Counted from the first letter of the stretch, positions 23,705-31,377 are shown. The stretch: DNA of 46,537 nucleotides from Verrucomicrobia bacterium UBA1629 (GCA_002321305.1 DCMF01000006.1:28835-75371); one strand, 5' to 3'. The notes: generated from the letters alone by a model not told the origin. Translations and numbers: made by a program.

Positions 23705-24494
23705 AATGCGTCGTGCGGCTTGGGGCATCCTCAAGGGCAAGTGGTTCGGGCGGCTGCTGGCCGTCGGGGGCGTCCTCTATCTCATCACAGGGACTGTCAA
23801 CGGCCTTGTCTCGTCCGCGTTCACCGCGCTCGCGATCGATTCGCTGGGCGATTTCGTGACGCGCTGGGCGCAGGCTCGGCAGGCGGGGCTCGGCTATACG
23901 CTGCCGACGCTCAAGGCGTACGGATGGATGATGGGCGGGTTCCTGTTCCAGATGTTCATCGCCTATGTCTTCGGCGCAATCGTGGCCTACGGGTTCATGG
24001 GCACGCTGCTGAAGGCCCGCGCGAACGACGACAACCGCTGGTTTGCGGACGCTTTCGGCGGTTTCGCGCGACCGTTCGAGGTGACGGGCCTTCTCGTCCT
24101 CATGAACCTGAAGGTCTTCCTGTGGGCGCTGCTCCTGCTCTTTCCCGGCATCGTGGCGGCGTACCGCTATCGCCTCGCGTGGTTTCTGAAGAACGAGCAT
24201 CCCGACTGGACGGCGTCCGCCTGCCTGGCGGAGTCCGGCCGGCAGATGAAGGGCTTCAAGTGGAAGGCCTTCTGCCTCGACCTCTCCTACATCGGCTGGT
24301 GGCTGCTGGCGTCGCTGGGGCTTGGCGCGAGCGTTGTCCTGCTGGGGCATGTCACGGAAAGCGGCGGGCCTGTCTGGGCGACGGCGAGCTTCCTCATTGG
24401 CGCGCTGTCGTTCTACCTCTTCCTGAAGGTCGCTCTTGGCGTGGCCGTTTCGCGCGTCGTCTTCTACCGCGAACTCGCGCCGGAGGAGGCTTGA
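23688..24494 (+). CDS. DUF975 family multi-pass membrane protein
   Basis: 268 residues with about five hydrophobic segments. LLLFPGIVAAYRYRLAWFLKNEHPDWTASACLAESGRQMKG, followed by KWKAFCLDLSYIGWWLL, is the DUF975 signature (short loop after a PGI turn, ExSxxLMxGxK, then LSFIGW). The function is unknown in the family. The start at 23688 is set by the leaderless promoter; the longer frame start at 23649 lies inside the kinase gene. It ends directly before the TTG start of the next gene, implying coupling. Confidence 0.85.
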   Translation: MKSCSEMRRAAWGILKGKWFGRLLAVGGVLYLITGTVNGLVSSAFTALAIDSLGDFVTRWAQARQAGLGYTLPTLKAYGWMMGGFLFQMFIAYVFGAIVAYGFMGTLLKARANDDNRWFADAFGGFARPFEVTGLLVLMNLKVFLWALLLLFPGIVAAYRYRLAWFLKNEHPDWTASACLAESGRQMKGFKWKAFCLDLSYIGWWLLASLGLGASVVLLGHVTESGGPVWATASFLIGALSFYLFLKVALGVAVSRVVFYRELAPEEA

Positions 24495-25451
24495 TTGAGC
24501 CTCATCCTCGCACCCCTGCGCGGCGTGACGATCCGCTGCTTCCGCGAGACGTTCGCGCCTGAACTCGCCGCCGCCGGCTTTGCGGAGGCCGTGACGCCGT
24601 TCATCTCCGCGATGGCGGGCGTCGATCCGCTGAAAGACCGCGAACTGGGACAAGAAGGAAAAGGAAGAAGGAAAAAGGAAGAAGGAAGAAGTGAGGACGG
24701 AAGAGGTGAGGACGGTCTGACGTCTTCTCTTCGCGTGACGCCCCAGTTCATCGGCAAGGACCCGGCGGCGCTGCGGTTCTGCCTGGCGCGCGTCAAGTCC
24801 GCCGGCTACGACACCGCCGACCTGAACTGCGGCTGCCCGTTCCCGATGGTGCGCAACAAGGGGCGCGGCAGCGGGCTGCTGCGGACGCCGGACGTGCTGC
24901 GGCAGATGCTGGAGGTCGGGTGCGCGGTGATGGGCCCCGGCCGGTTCTCCGTCAAGGCGCGGCTGGGCGTGGAGCGGACGGACGAGCTCCTGAAGCTGAT
25001 GCCGCTCTTCAACGCCTATCCGCTGCGGTTCCTGACCGTCCACGCGCGCACGGCGCGGCAGATGTACGAAGGGCCGTGCGACGAGGCGATGCGCGCGCAG
25101 GTCGAGGCCGTCGCGCGCATCCCGGTCGTCCGCAACGGCGACCTCGGGCTGGACGCGGCGGACGGCATGGTGGGACGCGCGTTCGTCCGGTCGCTCGGCG
25201 CGCGACCCGATGCGCGGGACCTGCTGCTGCGCTACGTGGCGGCCTCGGCGGCGGAGCTGTCCGGCGACCGTCCCGTCCTGGGCCGCATCAAGGAGCTGGT
25301 GTCGTACTGGAAAGACCTCCCGTCGTGGCGGCGCACGTGGCAGGTCCTGAAGATCTGTCGCACGGTGGACGAACTGCGCGCGATTCTCCGCACGGGAGCG
25401 GGCGCCGCCTGTCCGGGAGTGCCGTCAGGAAAGGGAGGGACCAATGGTTGA
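24495..25451 (+). CDS. tRNA-dihydrouridine synthase-like FMN enzyme
   Basis: 318 residues of the Dus family. It has LAPLRGVTIRCFRETF at the N-terminus and DLNCGCPFPMVRNKGRGSGL with the catalytic Cys114. FSVKARLGVER, FLTVHARTARQMYEGPCD and IPVVRNGDLG (phosphate/FMN binding) follow. These enzymes reduce uridine in the tRNA D-loop using NADPH and FMN. The TTG start is supported by AGGAGG six bases upstream and by direct contact with the DUF975 stop. Residues about 51-75 (LGQEGKGRRKKEEGRSEDGR) are a low-complexity insertion not expected in the family, encoded by a purine-rich micro-repeat tract (24645-24715). It overlaps the next gene by 8 nt. Confidence 0.88.
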   Translation: MSLILAPLRGVTIRCFRETFAPELAAAGFAEAVTPFISAMAGVDPLKDRELGQEGKGRRKKEEGRSEDGRGEDGLTSSLRVTPQFIGKDPAALRFCLARVKSAGYDTADLNCGCPFPMVRNKGRGSGLLRTPDVLRQMLEVGCAVMGPGRFSVKARLGVERTDELLKLMPLFNAYPLRFLTVHARTARQMYEGPCDEAMRAQVEAVARIPVVRNGDLGLDAADGMVGRAFVRSLGARPDARDLLLRYVAASAAELSGDRPVLGRIKELVSYWKDLPSWRRTWQVLKICRTVDELRAILRTGAGAACPGVPSGKGGTNG

Positions 25452-26313
25452 CCGACGCGCCTATCTGCTGGACGTGACGGATCGCCGTCCGAACGACGCG
25501 CTCATGCAGGAGCTCGTCGACGTGCTGGCGCGCTACTCCTACAACGAGCTCTACTGGTACGGCGGCGACGCGGCGGCGGCCGGCCTGTCGCCGCGTCTCC
25601 GCGCCTACTGCGACATGCAGGGGATCGACTGCCGCGCGCTCGACGCGACCGGCTACGAGCGGCTGCTGCTCGACCCGAAGAACGTGATCGTGCCGACCTT
25701 CGCGGCGAAGTCTCTCTGCGGCCGCATCGAGGAGATGCGCCTCGCGATGGAGCAGGGCGAGCTGGCCGTGCGCGCGCGGCGGGCGACGCGCTTTCTCGTG
25801 ACGGACTTCTCGGACGGCTTCATGTGGCATCCGCCCTGCGTCTCGCTGCCGGCGGTCATCCTCGCGGGCAACCTCATGACCAGCGGCGCGTCCGCCGCGA
25901 AGATGGATCTCGAAAAGGAACTCTGCTCGGTCATGAACCTGCCCGTCGCGGGGCTGCTCCAGAAGCTGGGCACGCTCTACCTGCGCGGCGGCGCGCGGCG
26001 GGCGGACGCCTCCGAGTTCTTCAACATCCTCGCCGGCGACTGCGGCTACTCGCGGCATCCGGGCCTCACGCAGACGGTTCTGGACGAAGTCTCCGGCATC
26101 TGCCACGGCGTGCGGCTTGCGCTGGAGCGCTGGACGGAGCGAAGCGACTGGGCGAAGGAGATCGCCTACGCGGCAAACCTTCTCGACTGCGCCTGCCACC
26201 GCCGCAACGAGGCGATGCTCCGGGCGCTCCGCGACGAGCACGGGCGGCTCTGGCGTCTGCGCTGCGCGCCGGAGGGCCGCGTCGAGTCGCTCGCCAGGCT
26301 GCCGCGCTTCTGA
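25444..26313 (+). CDS. Short protein resembling a GH20-type beta-hexosaminidase, lacking the catalytic middle
   Basis: 289 residues. The N-terminus RRAYLLDVTDRRPNDALMQELVDVLARYSYNELYWY resembles the first barrel strand of family 20-like hexosaminidases (GFMLDISR, then helix and NxLxLY). FLVTDFSDGFMWHPPCVSLP (about residues 118-137) resembles the late LVTDWGDGGHWQP strand. The Asp-Glu catalytic segment that should lie between them is absent, as if 150 or more residues had been lost. The rest is helical. It may be a non-catalytic sugar-binding paralogue, or something else with a chance likeness. ATGGTTGA overlap with the dus stop suggests translational coupling. No signal peptide is present. 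Confidence 0.55.
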   Translation: MVDRRAYLLDVTDRRPNDALMQELVDVLARYSYNELYWYGGDAAAAGLSPRLRAYCDMQGIDCRALDATGYERLLLDPKNVIVPTFAAKSLCGRIEEMRLAMEQGELAVRARRATRFLVTDFSDGFMWHPPCVSLPAVILAGNLMTSGASAAKMDLEKELCSVMNLPVAGLLQKLGTLYLRGGARRADASEFFNILAGDCGYSRHPGLTQTVLDEVSGICHGVRLALERWTERSDWAKEIAYAANLLDCACHRRNEAMLRALRDEHGRLWRLRCAPEGRVESLARLPRF

Positions 26314-26451
26314 AAGAACCGCTCGCTTCGCGCATTTCTGTCGGCTTTGTCGCACCTTCAACGGCTGGACGCAAGAAGAACCCGCTGAACGCACGAAGCG
26401 CTTCTTCCGCCACACTCTCCTGGCCCCGCGAAGCGGCTCTGTGTTCATAGT

Positions 26452-26651
26452 ATGAGGTGGCGGACATTCCCGTTTGAAGTCGTCGGTTCGGATCCGTTCT
26501 GCCATCCGGCCAACCAGGCGTTTATTGCCCGTGGCATTGCCGACTACGAGAACGGGGCTCAGCACTATCATGCCCATGAACTGATTGATGCGGATGCCCC
26601 CGTCGAAAAGCAACCCCGGTCGAGGACATCCACCCGGAGGCGTGGCCGTGA
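26452..26651 (+). pseudogene. Remnant of a YefM/Phd-type antitoxin
   Basis: The frame contains HPANQAFIARGIADYENGAQ followed by HYHAHELIDADAP, like the C-terminal half of YefM/Phd antitoxins (NPANxxxLxxxI...ELI). The N-terminal DNA-binding half is absent. After a C5 run (26597-26601) the frame is lost. Adding one C would continue as RRKATPVEDIHPEAWP and stop at TGA 26649-26651, overlapping the toxin's GTG, which is the usual coupled arrangement. So it appears both truncated and frameshifted. A sequencing or assembly error in the C run would explain only the frameshift. Confidence 0.6.
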
Positions 26652-26974
26652 AAAAGCTTTGGTTTGACGCGGCTTGGGCCGATTACGTCGGTTGGCAGGC
26701 GCAGGACAGGAAGACGCTTCGGCGCATCAACCGGCTCATCCAAAGCATTGAGCGCAACGGCACGTCCTGCATCGGCAACCCAGAACCTCTTCGTGGCGAT
26801 TGCTCCGGCTGGTGGAGCGTCCGCATCGACGAAAAGAACCGCATCGTCTTCAAGATCGAGAATGGGTTCCTCGTCATCAGTTCCTGCAAGGGACATTACG
26901 AATTTGCGGATTGTCTCGGCGGCTTCGCCGCAGACCACGAAACGTCGGCGCGTCATCGGCGTTCCGCCGATTGA
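26648..26974 (+). CDS. yoeB: YoeB/Txe-family mRNA interferase toxin with C-terminal extension
   Basis: 108 residues from GTG 26648. Residues 1-86 match YoeB along their length: KKLWFDAAWADYVGWQAQDR, NPEPLRGDCSGWWSVRIDEK, NRIVFKIENGFLVISSCKGHY. The catalytic residues Glu46, Arg65, His83 and Tyr84 fall at exactly the E. coli numbering. YoeB normally ends there (84 residues). Here 24 more residues follow (EFADCLGGFAADHETSARHR...), which could spoil the active site. The enzyme cleaves mRNA at the ribosomal A site. Its antitoxin upstream is broken, so the toxin is probably inactive or controlled elsewhere. Confidence 0.85.
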   Translation: MKKLWFDAAWADYVGWQAQDRKTLRRINRLIQSIERNGTSCIGNPEPLRGDCSGWWSVRIDEKNRIVFKIENGFLVISSCKGHYEFADCLGGFAADHETSARHRRSAD

Positions 26975-27085
26975 CCGTGGCGAGACGCCGCCGCGTCTCA
27001 AGCCTGACGGCTTTCCGCGTCGCCGTCCCGCCACAGTCACCCCTTCGGGGCATGACGCGCCGACGGGCACGAACGCCGCGCGAGG

Positions 27086-27317
27086 CGCGGACACGAAAGC
27101 GCGGCAGACCTCACACGTCGAGGCACGAAAAGGCTCCGCGCATCCACTCGAAGCCCTGATCCGGCCACGTCGCAACGGCTCGTGCAGAGGCATCGAGATT
27201 CGTTGCGGAACGCTGCGGCAGTGCGCGAGACGCGACACGGGGCCAACGACGCTTCGAGACGAGCGCGCAAGCCTTTTCGTGCCTCGACGGACGGACGGGC
27301 GGCTTTCGTGTTCGCGC
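27086..27317. repeat. Long imperfect palindrome in the toxin-surface gene spacer
   Basis: A perfect 20-bp inverted repeat (27116-27135, starting CGTCGAGGCACG; partner 27270-27289) is flanked by a 16-bp pair with one mismatch (27086-27101 with 27302-27317). Inside lies an 8-bp pair CTCGAAGC/GCTTCGAG. The arms continue weakly outward. No gene is supported in 26975-27403; open frames on both strands there look like palindrome shadows. A CCC-CTTCG-GGG mini-hairpin lies at about 27039-27050. Confidence 0.7.
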
Positions 27318-27403
27318 GACAGCGCTCGTGTTCGAGGACGACTGTCCCCCAGAAAGCAAATCGTCTTTTCATGCTGAAGTCCTGCGCCTAGCGGCCCCTA
27401 GGG

Positions 27404-27433
27404 TTGACAGGTTGTCACCCATTTTGGTAATAT
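27404..27433 (+). promoter_or_regulatory. Canonical sigma-70-like promoter of the secreted protein cluster
   Basis: TTGACA (27404-27409), 18-bp spacer, TAATAT (27428-27433) preceded by TGG and followed by ACGCCC. TGACA-GGT-TGTCA (27405-27417) forms a palindrome over the -35 element, a plausible operator. Ribosome site AAAGGAG at 27443-27449. Confidence 0.8.
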
Positions 27434-27456
27434 ACGCCCTGTAAAGGAGACTCCAG

Positions 27457-28824
27457 ATGAAAAAATTGCTCATCGTTTTGACATGCACATGTGCAGGCGC
27501 GGTCGCGCTTGCAGACTCCGCACAGTGGCAAACGCCTTGGTTTAAGGGCATTGGAGAGGGCGCGACCATCGCCAACCTGATGGCGACGAACGGCGCGTGG
27601 ACAGGCGTCACGGATGCCACGGCCGAAATCACCGACGACGGTGCTCTCGAACTTGATTTGGACGCGGATGCCGAAGCGACATTCACGGTGACGAAGGACA
27701 CGGCGCAGGATTCGTCTACGCTTCAGCGGCTGACGGTCAAGGGCGTGTTCACGCCGATTGCGGCGGATGAGCTGCTGAATGGCGCGACGATGGCCGGAAA
27801 GAAGCATGCGCAGGTCGGCTTCGCCGTCGTCAGCGAGACCTCGACGAGCGAAGCGACTGAAACCGAAGAGGCGACCACGACGACGACCTACAAGTACTAC
27901 GCATGGGTTGGCAAGACCTCGACTGAAGAAAAGGGCGCGACTGCGATCAGCGACTGGGTTGAGCTCGGCACGGCGCCGTCTGCGGACGCGACGACCGAAC
28001 TCGTGATTGACCTCGCGTACTGGACGGACGACGTGACGGCGACGTTCGCGATCAAGGCTAACAACGATACGGTGGTCAATCTTGCGAAGCAGACGCTGAT
28101 GGGCAACGCCAAGACGGTTGCCGCAAGCAAGACCATTGCCTCGGTGTCCTGCACGGGCAGCGGCACTCTGAACGCCGTCACGGGCGAGGTTCAGCTCGGC
28201 GTGGCGTCGACGGGCGACAGAAAGTGGGGCACGGTCGATGAGGCAATTGCGGCGGGGAAAACAACCGTCTCTGTGATTCGGACGCCGGAGGGGGCGATTT
28301 CTAAGTACGAGGAGGGAACGACTACATTGACTCCGAGCGATTCCTCGAAGGAGTTTGTTGTTGATAAAACGTCGGGCTATCAGATTACGGGTATTCAGAC
28401 CTCGACGGCGATTCTTAACGACGTTAAGTTTGCGGGCGATGGCAAGGAGAGGTCCCTGATGAAAGATTCGGCGGCGTTCCGTAAGTTCTTGGCCTCCTAT
28501 AGCTCTGCTTATTCAGCGGCGAATACGGATGCGGTCCAGATTAAGAAGAATCTGGAAGTGAAAGGCGGCAACGACCTTCCACTGTGGCAGTCGTATGCGC
28601 TGGGCATTGAGCCGTCGGCATCCGTGAAGCCGGCGCTGGCCGCGGGCGATAAGGAAGATACGGAGAACATCGTTCTCGCGATTCCGACGCTGGCGAGCGC
28701 GGCGGGTTCAGGGGATTTCACGATCTCCTACAAGGTTGGCGACAATACGGTGACCGCCCTTTCCGACATCCGGATTCCGCTGAATGCGACGAAGAAGTAT
28801 CCGATCAAGATTTTCTTCAAGTAA
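27457..28824 (+). CDS. Secreted protein of unknown function (first of four-gene cluster)
   Basis: 455 residues with a signal peptide (MKKLLIVLTCTCAGAVALA, cut before DSAQWQ). The mature protein is Thr/Ser/Ala-rich and predicted beta-rich. It has a Thr/Glu-rich low-complexity stretch (SEATETEEATTTTT, about residues 131-144) and a C-terminal segment NDLPLWQSYALGIEPSAS, a type of motif I associate with secreted proteins of Verrucomicrobiota and Kiritimatiellota. It ends in a beta-strand-rich domain (FTISYKVGDNTVTALSDIRI ... KIFFK). It is AT-richer at third codon positions than the housekeeping genes. A cell-surface or matrix role is inferred from the cluster only. Confidence 0.8.
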   Translation: MKKLLIVLTCTCAGAVALADSAQWQTPWFKGIGEGATIANLMATNGAWTGVTDATAEITDDGALELDLDADAEATFTVTKDTAQDSSTLQRLTVKGVFTPIAADELLNGATMAGKKHAQVGFAVVSETSTSEATETEEATTTTTYKYYAWVGKTSTEEKGATAISDWVELGTAPSADATTELVIDLAYWTDDVTATFAIKANNDTVVNLAKQTLMGNAKTVAASKTIASVSCTGSGTLNAVTGEVQLGVASTGDRKWGTVDEAIAAGKTTVSVIRTPEGAISKYEEGTTTLTPSDSSKEFVVDKTSGYQITGIQTSTAILNDVKFAGDGKERSLMKDSAAFRKFLASYSSAYSAANTDAVQIKKNLEVKGGNDLPLWQSYALGIEPSASVKPALAAGDKEDTENIVLAIPTLASAAGSGDFTISYKVGDNTVTALSDIRIPLNATKKYPIKIFFK

Positions 28825-28847
28825 GTTCGACAGGTTAGGAGCATAAA

Positions 28848-29579
28848 ATGAAAAAGACATTGGTTGCAGGTTTGGTCGGACTCCTCGCGGCGGCGACGTT
28901 CGCCGGCAAGGACAACGTGGTCGTCACGTTCTGTACGCAGGGTCCCGACACGTATGCGGATGGCTCGAAAGTTCGGGATGGCGAGACGTATGCGCTCGTC
29001 TGGACGAAGGATGGCGCGACGTTTCAGGGCATCAACGCGGACGGCACGGCTGTCGGTGAGGATGTTGGCGACAACAAGGTCGCGCTGAAAGCCCCCGTCG
29101 CGAAGGACGGCAAGTGCCCGTTCATCAAGTTTGAGATTGACGAGGAATACGCGAAGGATCATTTCAAGGGCGGCACGTGGGGCGTCTACCTTCTCGACAC
29201 GCGCACGTTCGATTCGACGCCTGGCGCGGACGGCAAGCCGGTCGCGACGGACGCGCTCGGCTCGGCGGTGAACGGCTATGGTGCGGTGGCGACGGCCTCG
29301 ACGGCGACGCAGTTCGTCTCGGCGAATGCGGTGGCGACGAAGGCGGACGTGGCGCCGGCGGACAAGGGTGAGGTCAAGATTCGCGACATCAAGCTGATCG
29401 GCGACAAGGTCTTCATCTACGTCTCCGGCACGGTGTCGAGCGCGGCGTATGCCGTTGCGGAAGGTGCGACGCCGGATGCGCTGACGACCCAGAAAGCGGA
29501 GGTCGGCAACACGGCGGGTGACATGATCATCGTCCGCGACCAGCAGCCGGGTGGCGCGTTCTTCAAGGTGAGCAAGTAA
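28848..29579 (+). CDS. Secreted protein of unknown function (second in cluster)
   Basis: 243 residues, signal peptide MKKTLVAGLVGLLAAATFAG. The mature domain begins KDNVVVTFCTQGPDTYADGS, which reads like a carbohydrate-metabolism-independent beta-sandwich (VRDGETYALVWTKDGATF; GGTWGVYLLDTRTFDSTPGA). It ends GNTAGDMIIVRDQQPGGAFF. Similar DGExYALVW segments occur in hypothetical secreted PVC proteins, but no function is known to me. It starts 23 nt after the first gene, with AGGAG (28837-28841) as ribosome site. Confidence 0.8.
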   Translation: MKKTLVAGLVGLLAAATFAGKDNVVVTFCTQGPDTYADGSKVRDGETYALVWTKDGATFQGINADGTAVGEDVGDNKVALKAPVAKDGKCPFIKFEIDEEYAKDHFKGGTWGVYLLDTRTFDSTPGADGKPVATDALGSAVNGYGAVATASTATQFVSANAVATKADVAPADKGEVKIRDIKLIGDKVFIYVSGTVSSAAYAVAEGATPDALTTQKAEVGNTAGDMIIVRDQQPGGAFFKVSK

Positions 29580-29603
29580 TTCAGGCGAAAGGATAACACG
29601 AAA

Positions 29604-30377
29604 ATGAAGAAGTTGCTTTCAATGGCTCTTTGCGCGGCGGCGGTTGCGGCGTTCGCGGAAGAGACGACGATTACGACGGTCGGCGTGACGGCCATCACGC
29701 TTCCGGCGAATCAGAAGAACACGATCATCGCGGCCTCGTTCAAGGAACTGGCGACGGGGGATAACATCAGCATCGCCAACATCGTCAAGGCGACGAACCT
29801 TGCGAATGGTGACAAGATTCTCCTCTACACGGCCAAGAACACGTATTCCGCGTGGAGCTGGAATGCGACGAGCAAGGCATGGGAGAAGGCCGCCAAGACC
29901 TATACGGTCGGTAAGGATGGTGTGGCTACCGAGTCCACGGGCGATGCGCCGGAGACGACGACCGCCACCGTCGGCACGGGCCTGTGGATTGTCCGCGCGA
30001 GCGACACTCCGTCTGAAACGAAAATCGCGCTCTACGGCACGTATGTCGAGAATAAGGCCTACACGACAACGGCGAACGCCTGGAACCTCGTCGGCAACCC
30101 GATGCAGAAGATGGTTGAGATCTCCAAAGGGGCGGAAGGAGACCGCATCATGGTGCCGCAGGGCACGATGGGTGCAATGAGAACATACGAGTATGGCACG
30201 GAAGGAGAGCAGACGGGGTGGTATTACGTGACATCGACAACGGAGGAGAAGACGATTGCTGGTGAGTTGGTCTCCGTTGCGAAGATCACGAAAGCGTTTG
30301 AAAATCCTTCGATTGCGGCAGGTGCGGGTTTTTGGTATCTGACGAAATCGGCTGTCGAGTTGTCGTGGGCGGAATAA
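29604..30377 (+). CDS. Secreted protein of unknown function (third in cluster)
   Basis: 257 residues with signal peptide MKKLLSMALCAAAVAAFA before EETTITTVGV. The domain starts with VTAITLPANQKNTIIAASFK. It continues with features of a repetitive beta fold: GDKILLYTAKNTYSAWSWNA, VGTGLWIVRASD, AWNLVGNPM and AGAGFWYLTKS. The pattern LVGNP-x(n)-GxGFWY recalls outer-surface beta-sandwich modules, but I cannot name the family. It is 24 nt after gene two and 23 nt before gene four, so one operon is likely. Confidence 0.8.
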   Translation: MKKLLSMALCAAAVAAFAEETTITTVGVTAITLPANQKNTIIAASFKELATGDNISIANIVKATNLANGDKILLYTAKNTYSAWSWNATSKAWEKAAKTYTVGKDGVATESTGDAPETTTATVGTGLWIVRASDTPSETKIALYGTYVENKAYTTTANAWNLVGNPMQKMVEISKGAEGDRIMVPQGTMGAMRTYEYGTEGEQTGWYYVTSTTEEKTIAGELVSVAKITKAFENPSIAAGAGFWYLTKSAVELSWAE

Positions 30378-30400
30378 TCTGAGCTGAAAGGAAGTGTGTC

Positions 30401-30928
30401 ATGAATAAGTTTCTTGCTGTTTTGGTCGCTATGGCCGCGTTTGGTGCGTCGGCGGCAGATTCCTATCTCTACTGGATGGTGGATTCCATTTCGTGGACGG
30501 GAGAGACTCCGACGGCGGATATTACGTATGCGCGTGTTGGCGTGATGGACAATGCGACAGGTGCGAATACGGGGTATCTGAACATCTTTGCGCAGGCCGG
30601 TGAAGGGACGGGAAGTAAATTTGCGAGTGACTTTTTGGGAAGTAGCCTTTACGCAAATCTTGGGACGTATGCAAAGGATGGCTATTCGTTCTACATTGAA
30701 CTGTGGAATGATTCGGGGCGGGTTGGACGTTCGGAGAGTATTCTTGACTACTCGAAAGCCCTTGCGGACTACGTCTATGAGCTTGGCATCTCCACGCCGC
30801 CTTCGACTGCATGGAACTTTGGCTCGTCGTTCACCACGCAGGCGATTCCGGAGCCGAGTTCGGCCCTGCTTCTGCTCCTTGGTTGCGCGGGTCTCGCGCT
30901 GAAGCGCAAGAAACAGGCCAACGCCTAA
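30401..30928 (+). CDS. Small secreted PEP-CTERM protein
   Basis: 175 residues. Signal peptide MNKFLAVLVAMAAFGASA, a short Tyr/Ser/Trp-rich mature part, and a C-terminal sorting signal IPEPSSALLLLLGCAGLALK followed by RKKQ. The Pro-Glu-Pro motif, hydrophobic helix and basic end are the complete PEP-CTERM tripartite signal, recognised by an exosortase that cuts and exports or anchors the protein. No exosortase gene is in the window. It closes the four-gene secreted cluster and is followed by a terminator. Confidence 0.9.
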   Translation: MNKFLAVLVAMAAFGASAADSYLYWMVDSISWTGETPTADITYARVGVMDNATGANTGYLNIFAQAGEGTGSKFASDFLGSSLYANLGTYAKDGYSFYIELWNDSGRVGRSESILDYSKALADYVYELGISTPPSTAWNFGSSFTTQAIPEPSSALLLLLGCAGLALKRKKQANA

Positions 30929-31009
30929 TCGCCTCTACGCGGAGCAGGGGTTGCGCCTCACAACGGCCAGACGTTAAGTTGTGCCTCACACGTGAGGCGC
31001 ACTCCTCAA

Positions 31010-31042
31010 CAGGGCGGCTCTCAAGCCGCCTTGCCTGTTTTT
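31010..31042 (+). terminator. Rho-independent terminator of the secreted protein cluster
   Basis: Stem GGCGGCT/AGCCGCC (31013-31019 with 31024-31030), loop CTCA, flanking CAGG/CCTG and T5 at 31038-31042. An upstream hairpin GCCTCAC/GTGAGGC (about 30983-30999) accompanies it. Confidence 0.85.
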
Positions 31043-31050
31043 CGTCACAC

Positions 31051-31121
31051 CAATTTGCAAATTTAGGTCTGACCTAAATTCGTAAATTACAAAATCAGGT
31101 CTGACCTAAATTTGAAAATTG
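31051..31121. repeat. AT-rich double palindrome with AGGTCTGACCT cores
   Basis: Two arms (31051-31069 and 31103-31121) are inverted repeats of each other with 18 of 19 matches, and each arm is joined to a palindromic AGGTCTGACCT core (31065-31075 and 31097-31107). The first forms a 21-bp palindrome AATTTAGGTC-T-GACCTAAATT (31060-31080). GGGTCTGTCCCC follows at 31135-31146. This resembles a REP/BIME-type element. No gene is supported in 30929-31377. Confidence 0.75.
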
Positions 31122-31215
31122 CCCTCCCCGTCACGGGTCTGTCCCCACGCCTCTGGTGTCTGGCGGTTGCCATTTTCCTGCGCGTCATTCGTCCGCCTTT
31201 TCAAGTTTCAGCCGT

Positions 31216-31261
31216 AAAGAGGGCGCAGAGAGCTTTGTGCCCCCCCCCCTGTGCCCTCCTT
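31216..31261. repeat. GAGGGCGCA inverted repeat, copy 1
   Basis: AAAGAGGGCGCA (31216-31227) and TGTGCCCTCCTT (31250-31261) form an imperfect stem across 22 nt that include a C11-type run. The same two arms occur at 45938-45984, so this is a dispersed repeat with at least two copies. Confidence 0.65.
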
Positions 31262-31377
31262 GTGGCAACAAAACGCAGTTTCAGATAAAAGAGTTGAGTT
31301 TTGATGATTCTTTGGAACACACGCTTGCTCAGCCTGCGGTCAATCTCCTCCAGTGCGGCCATGAGACCGCAGATTTA

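Noticed and set aside
26522..27238. Minus-strand frame of 238 residues over the toxin and palindrome
   Set aside because: It runs antisense to the well-conserved YoeB toxin and through the palindrome; composition is that of a shadow frame.
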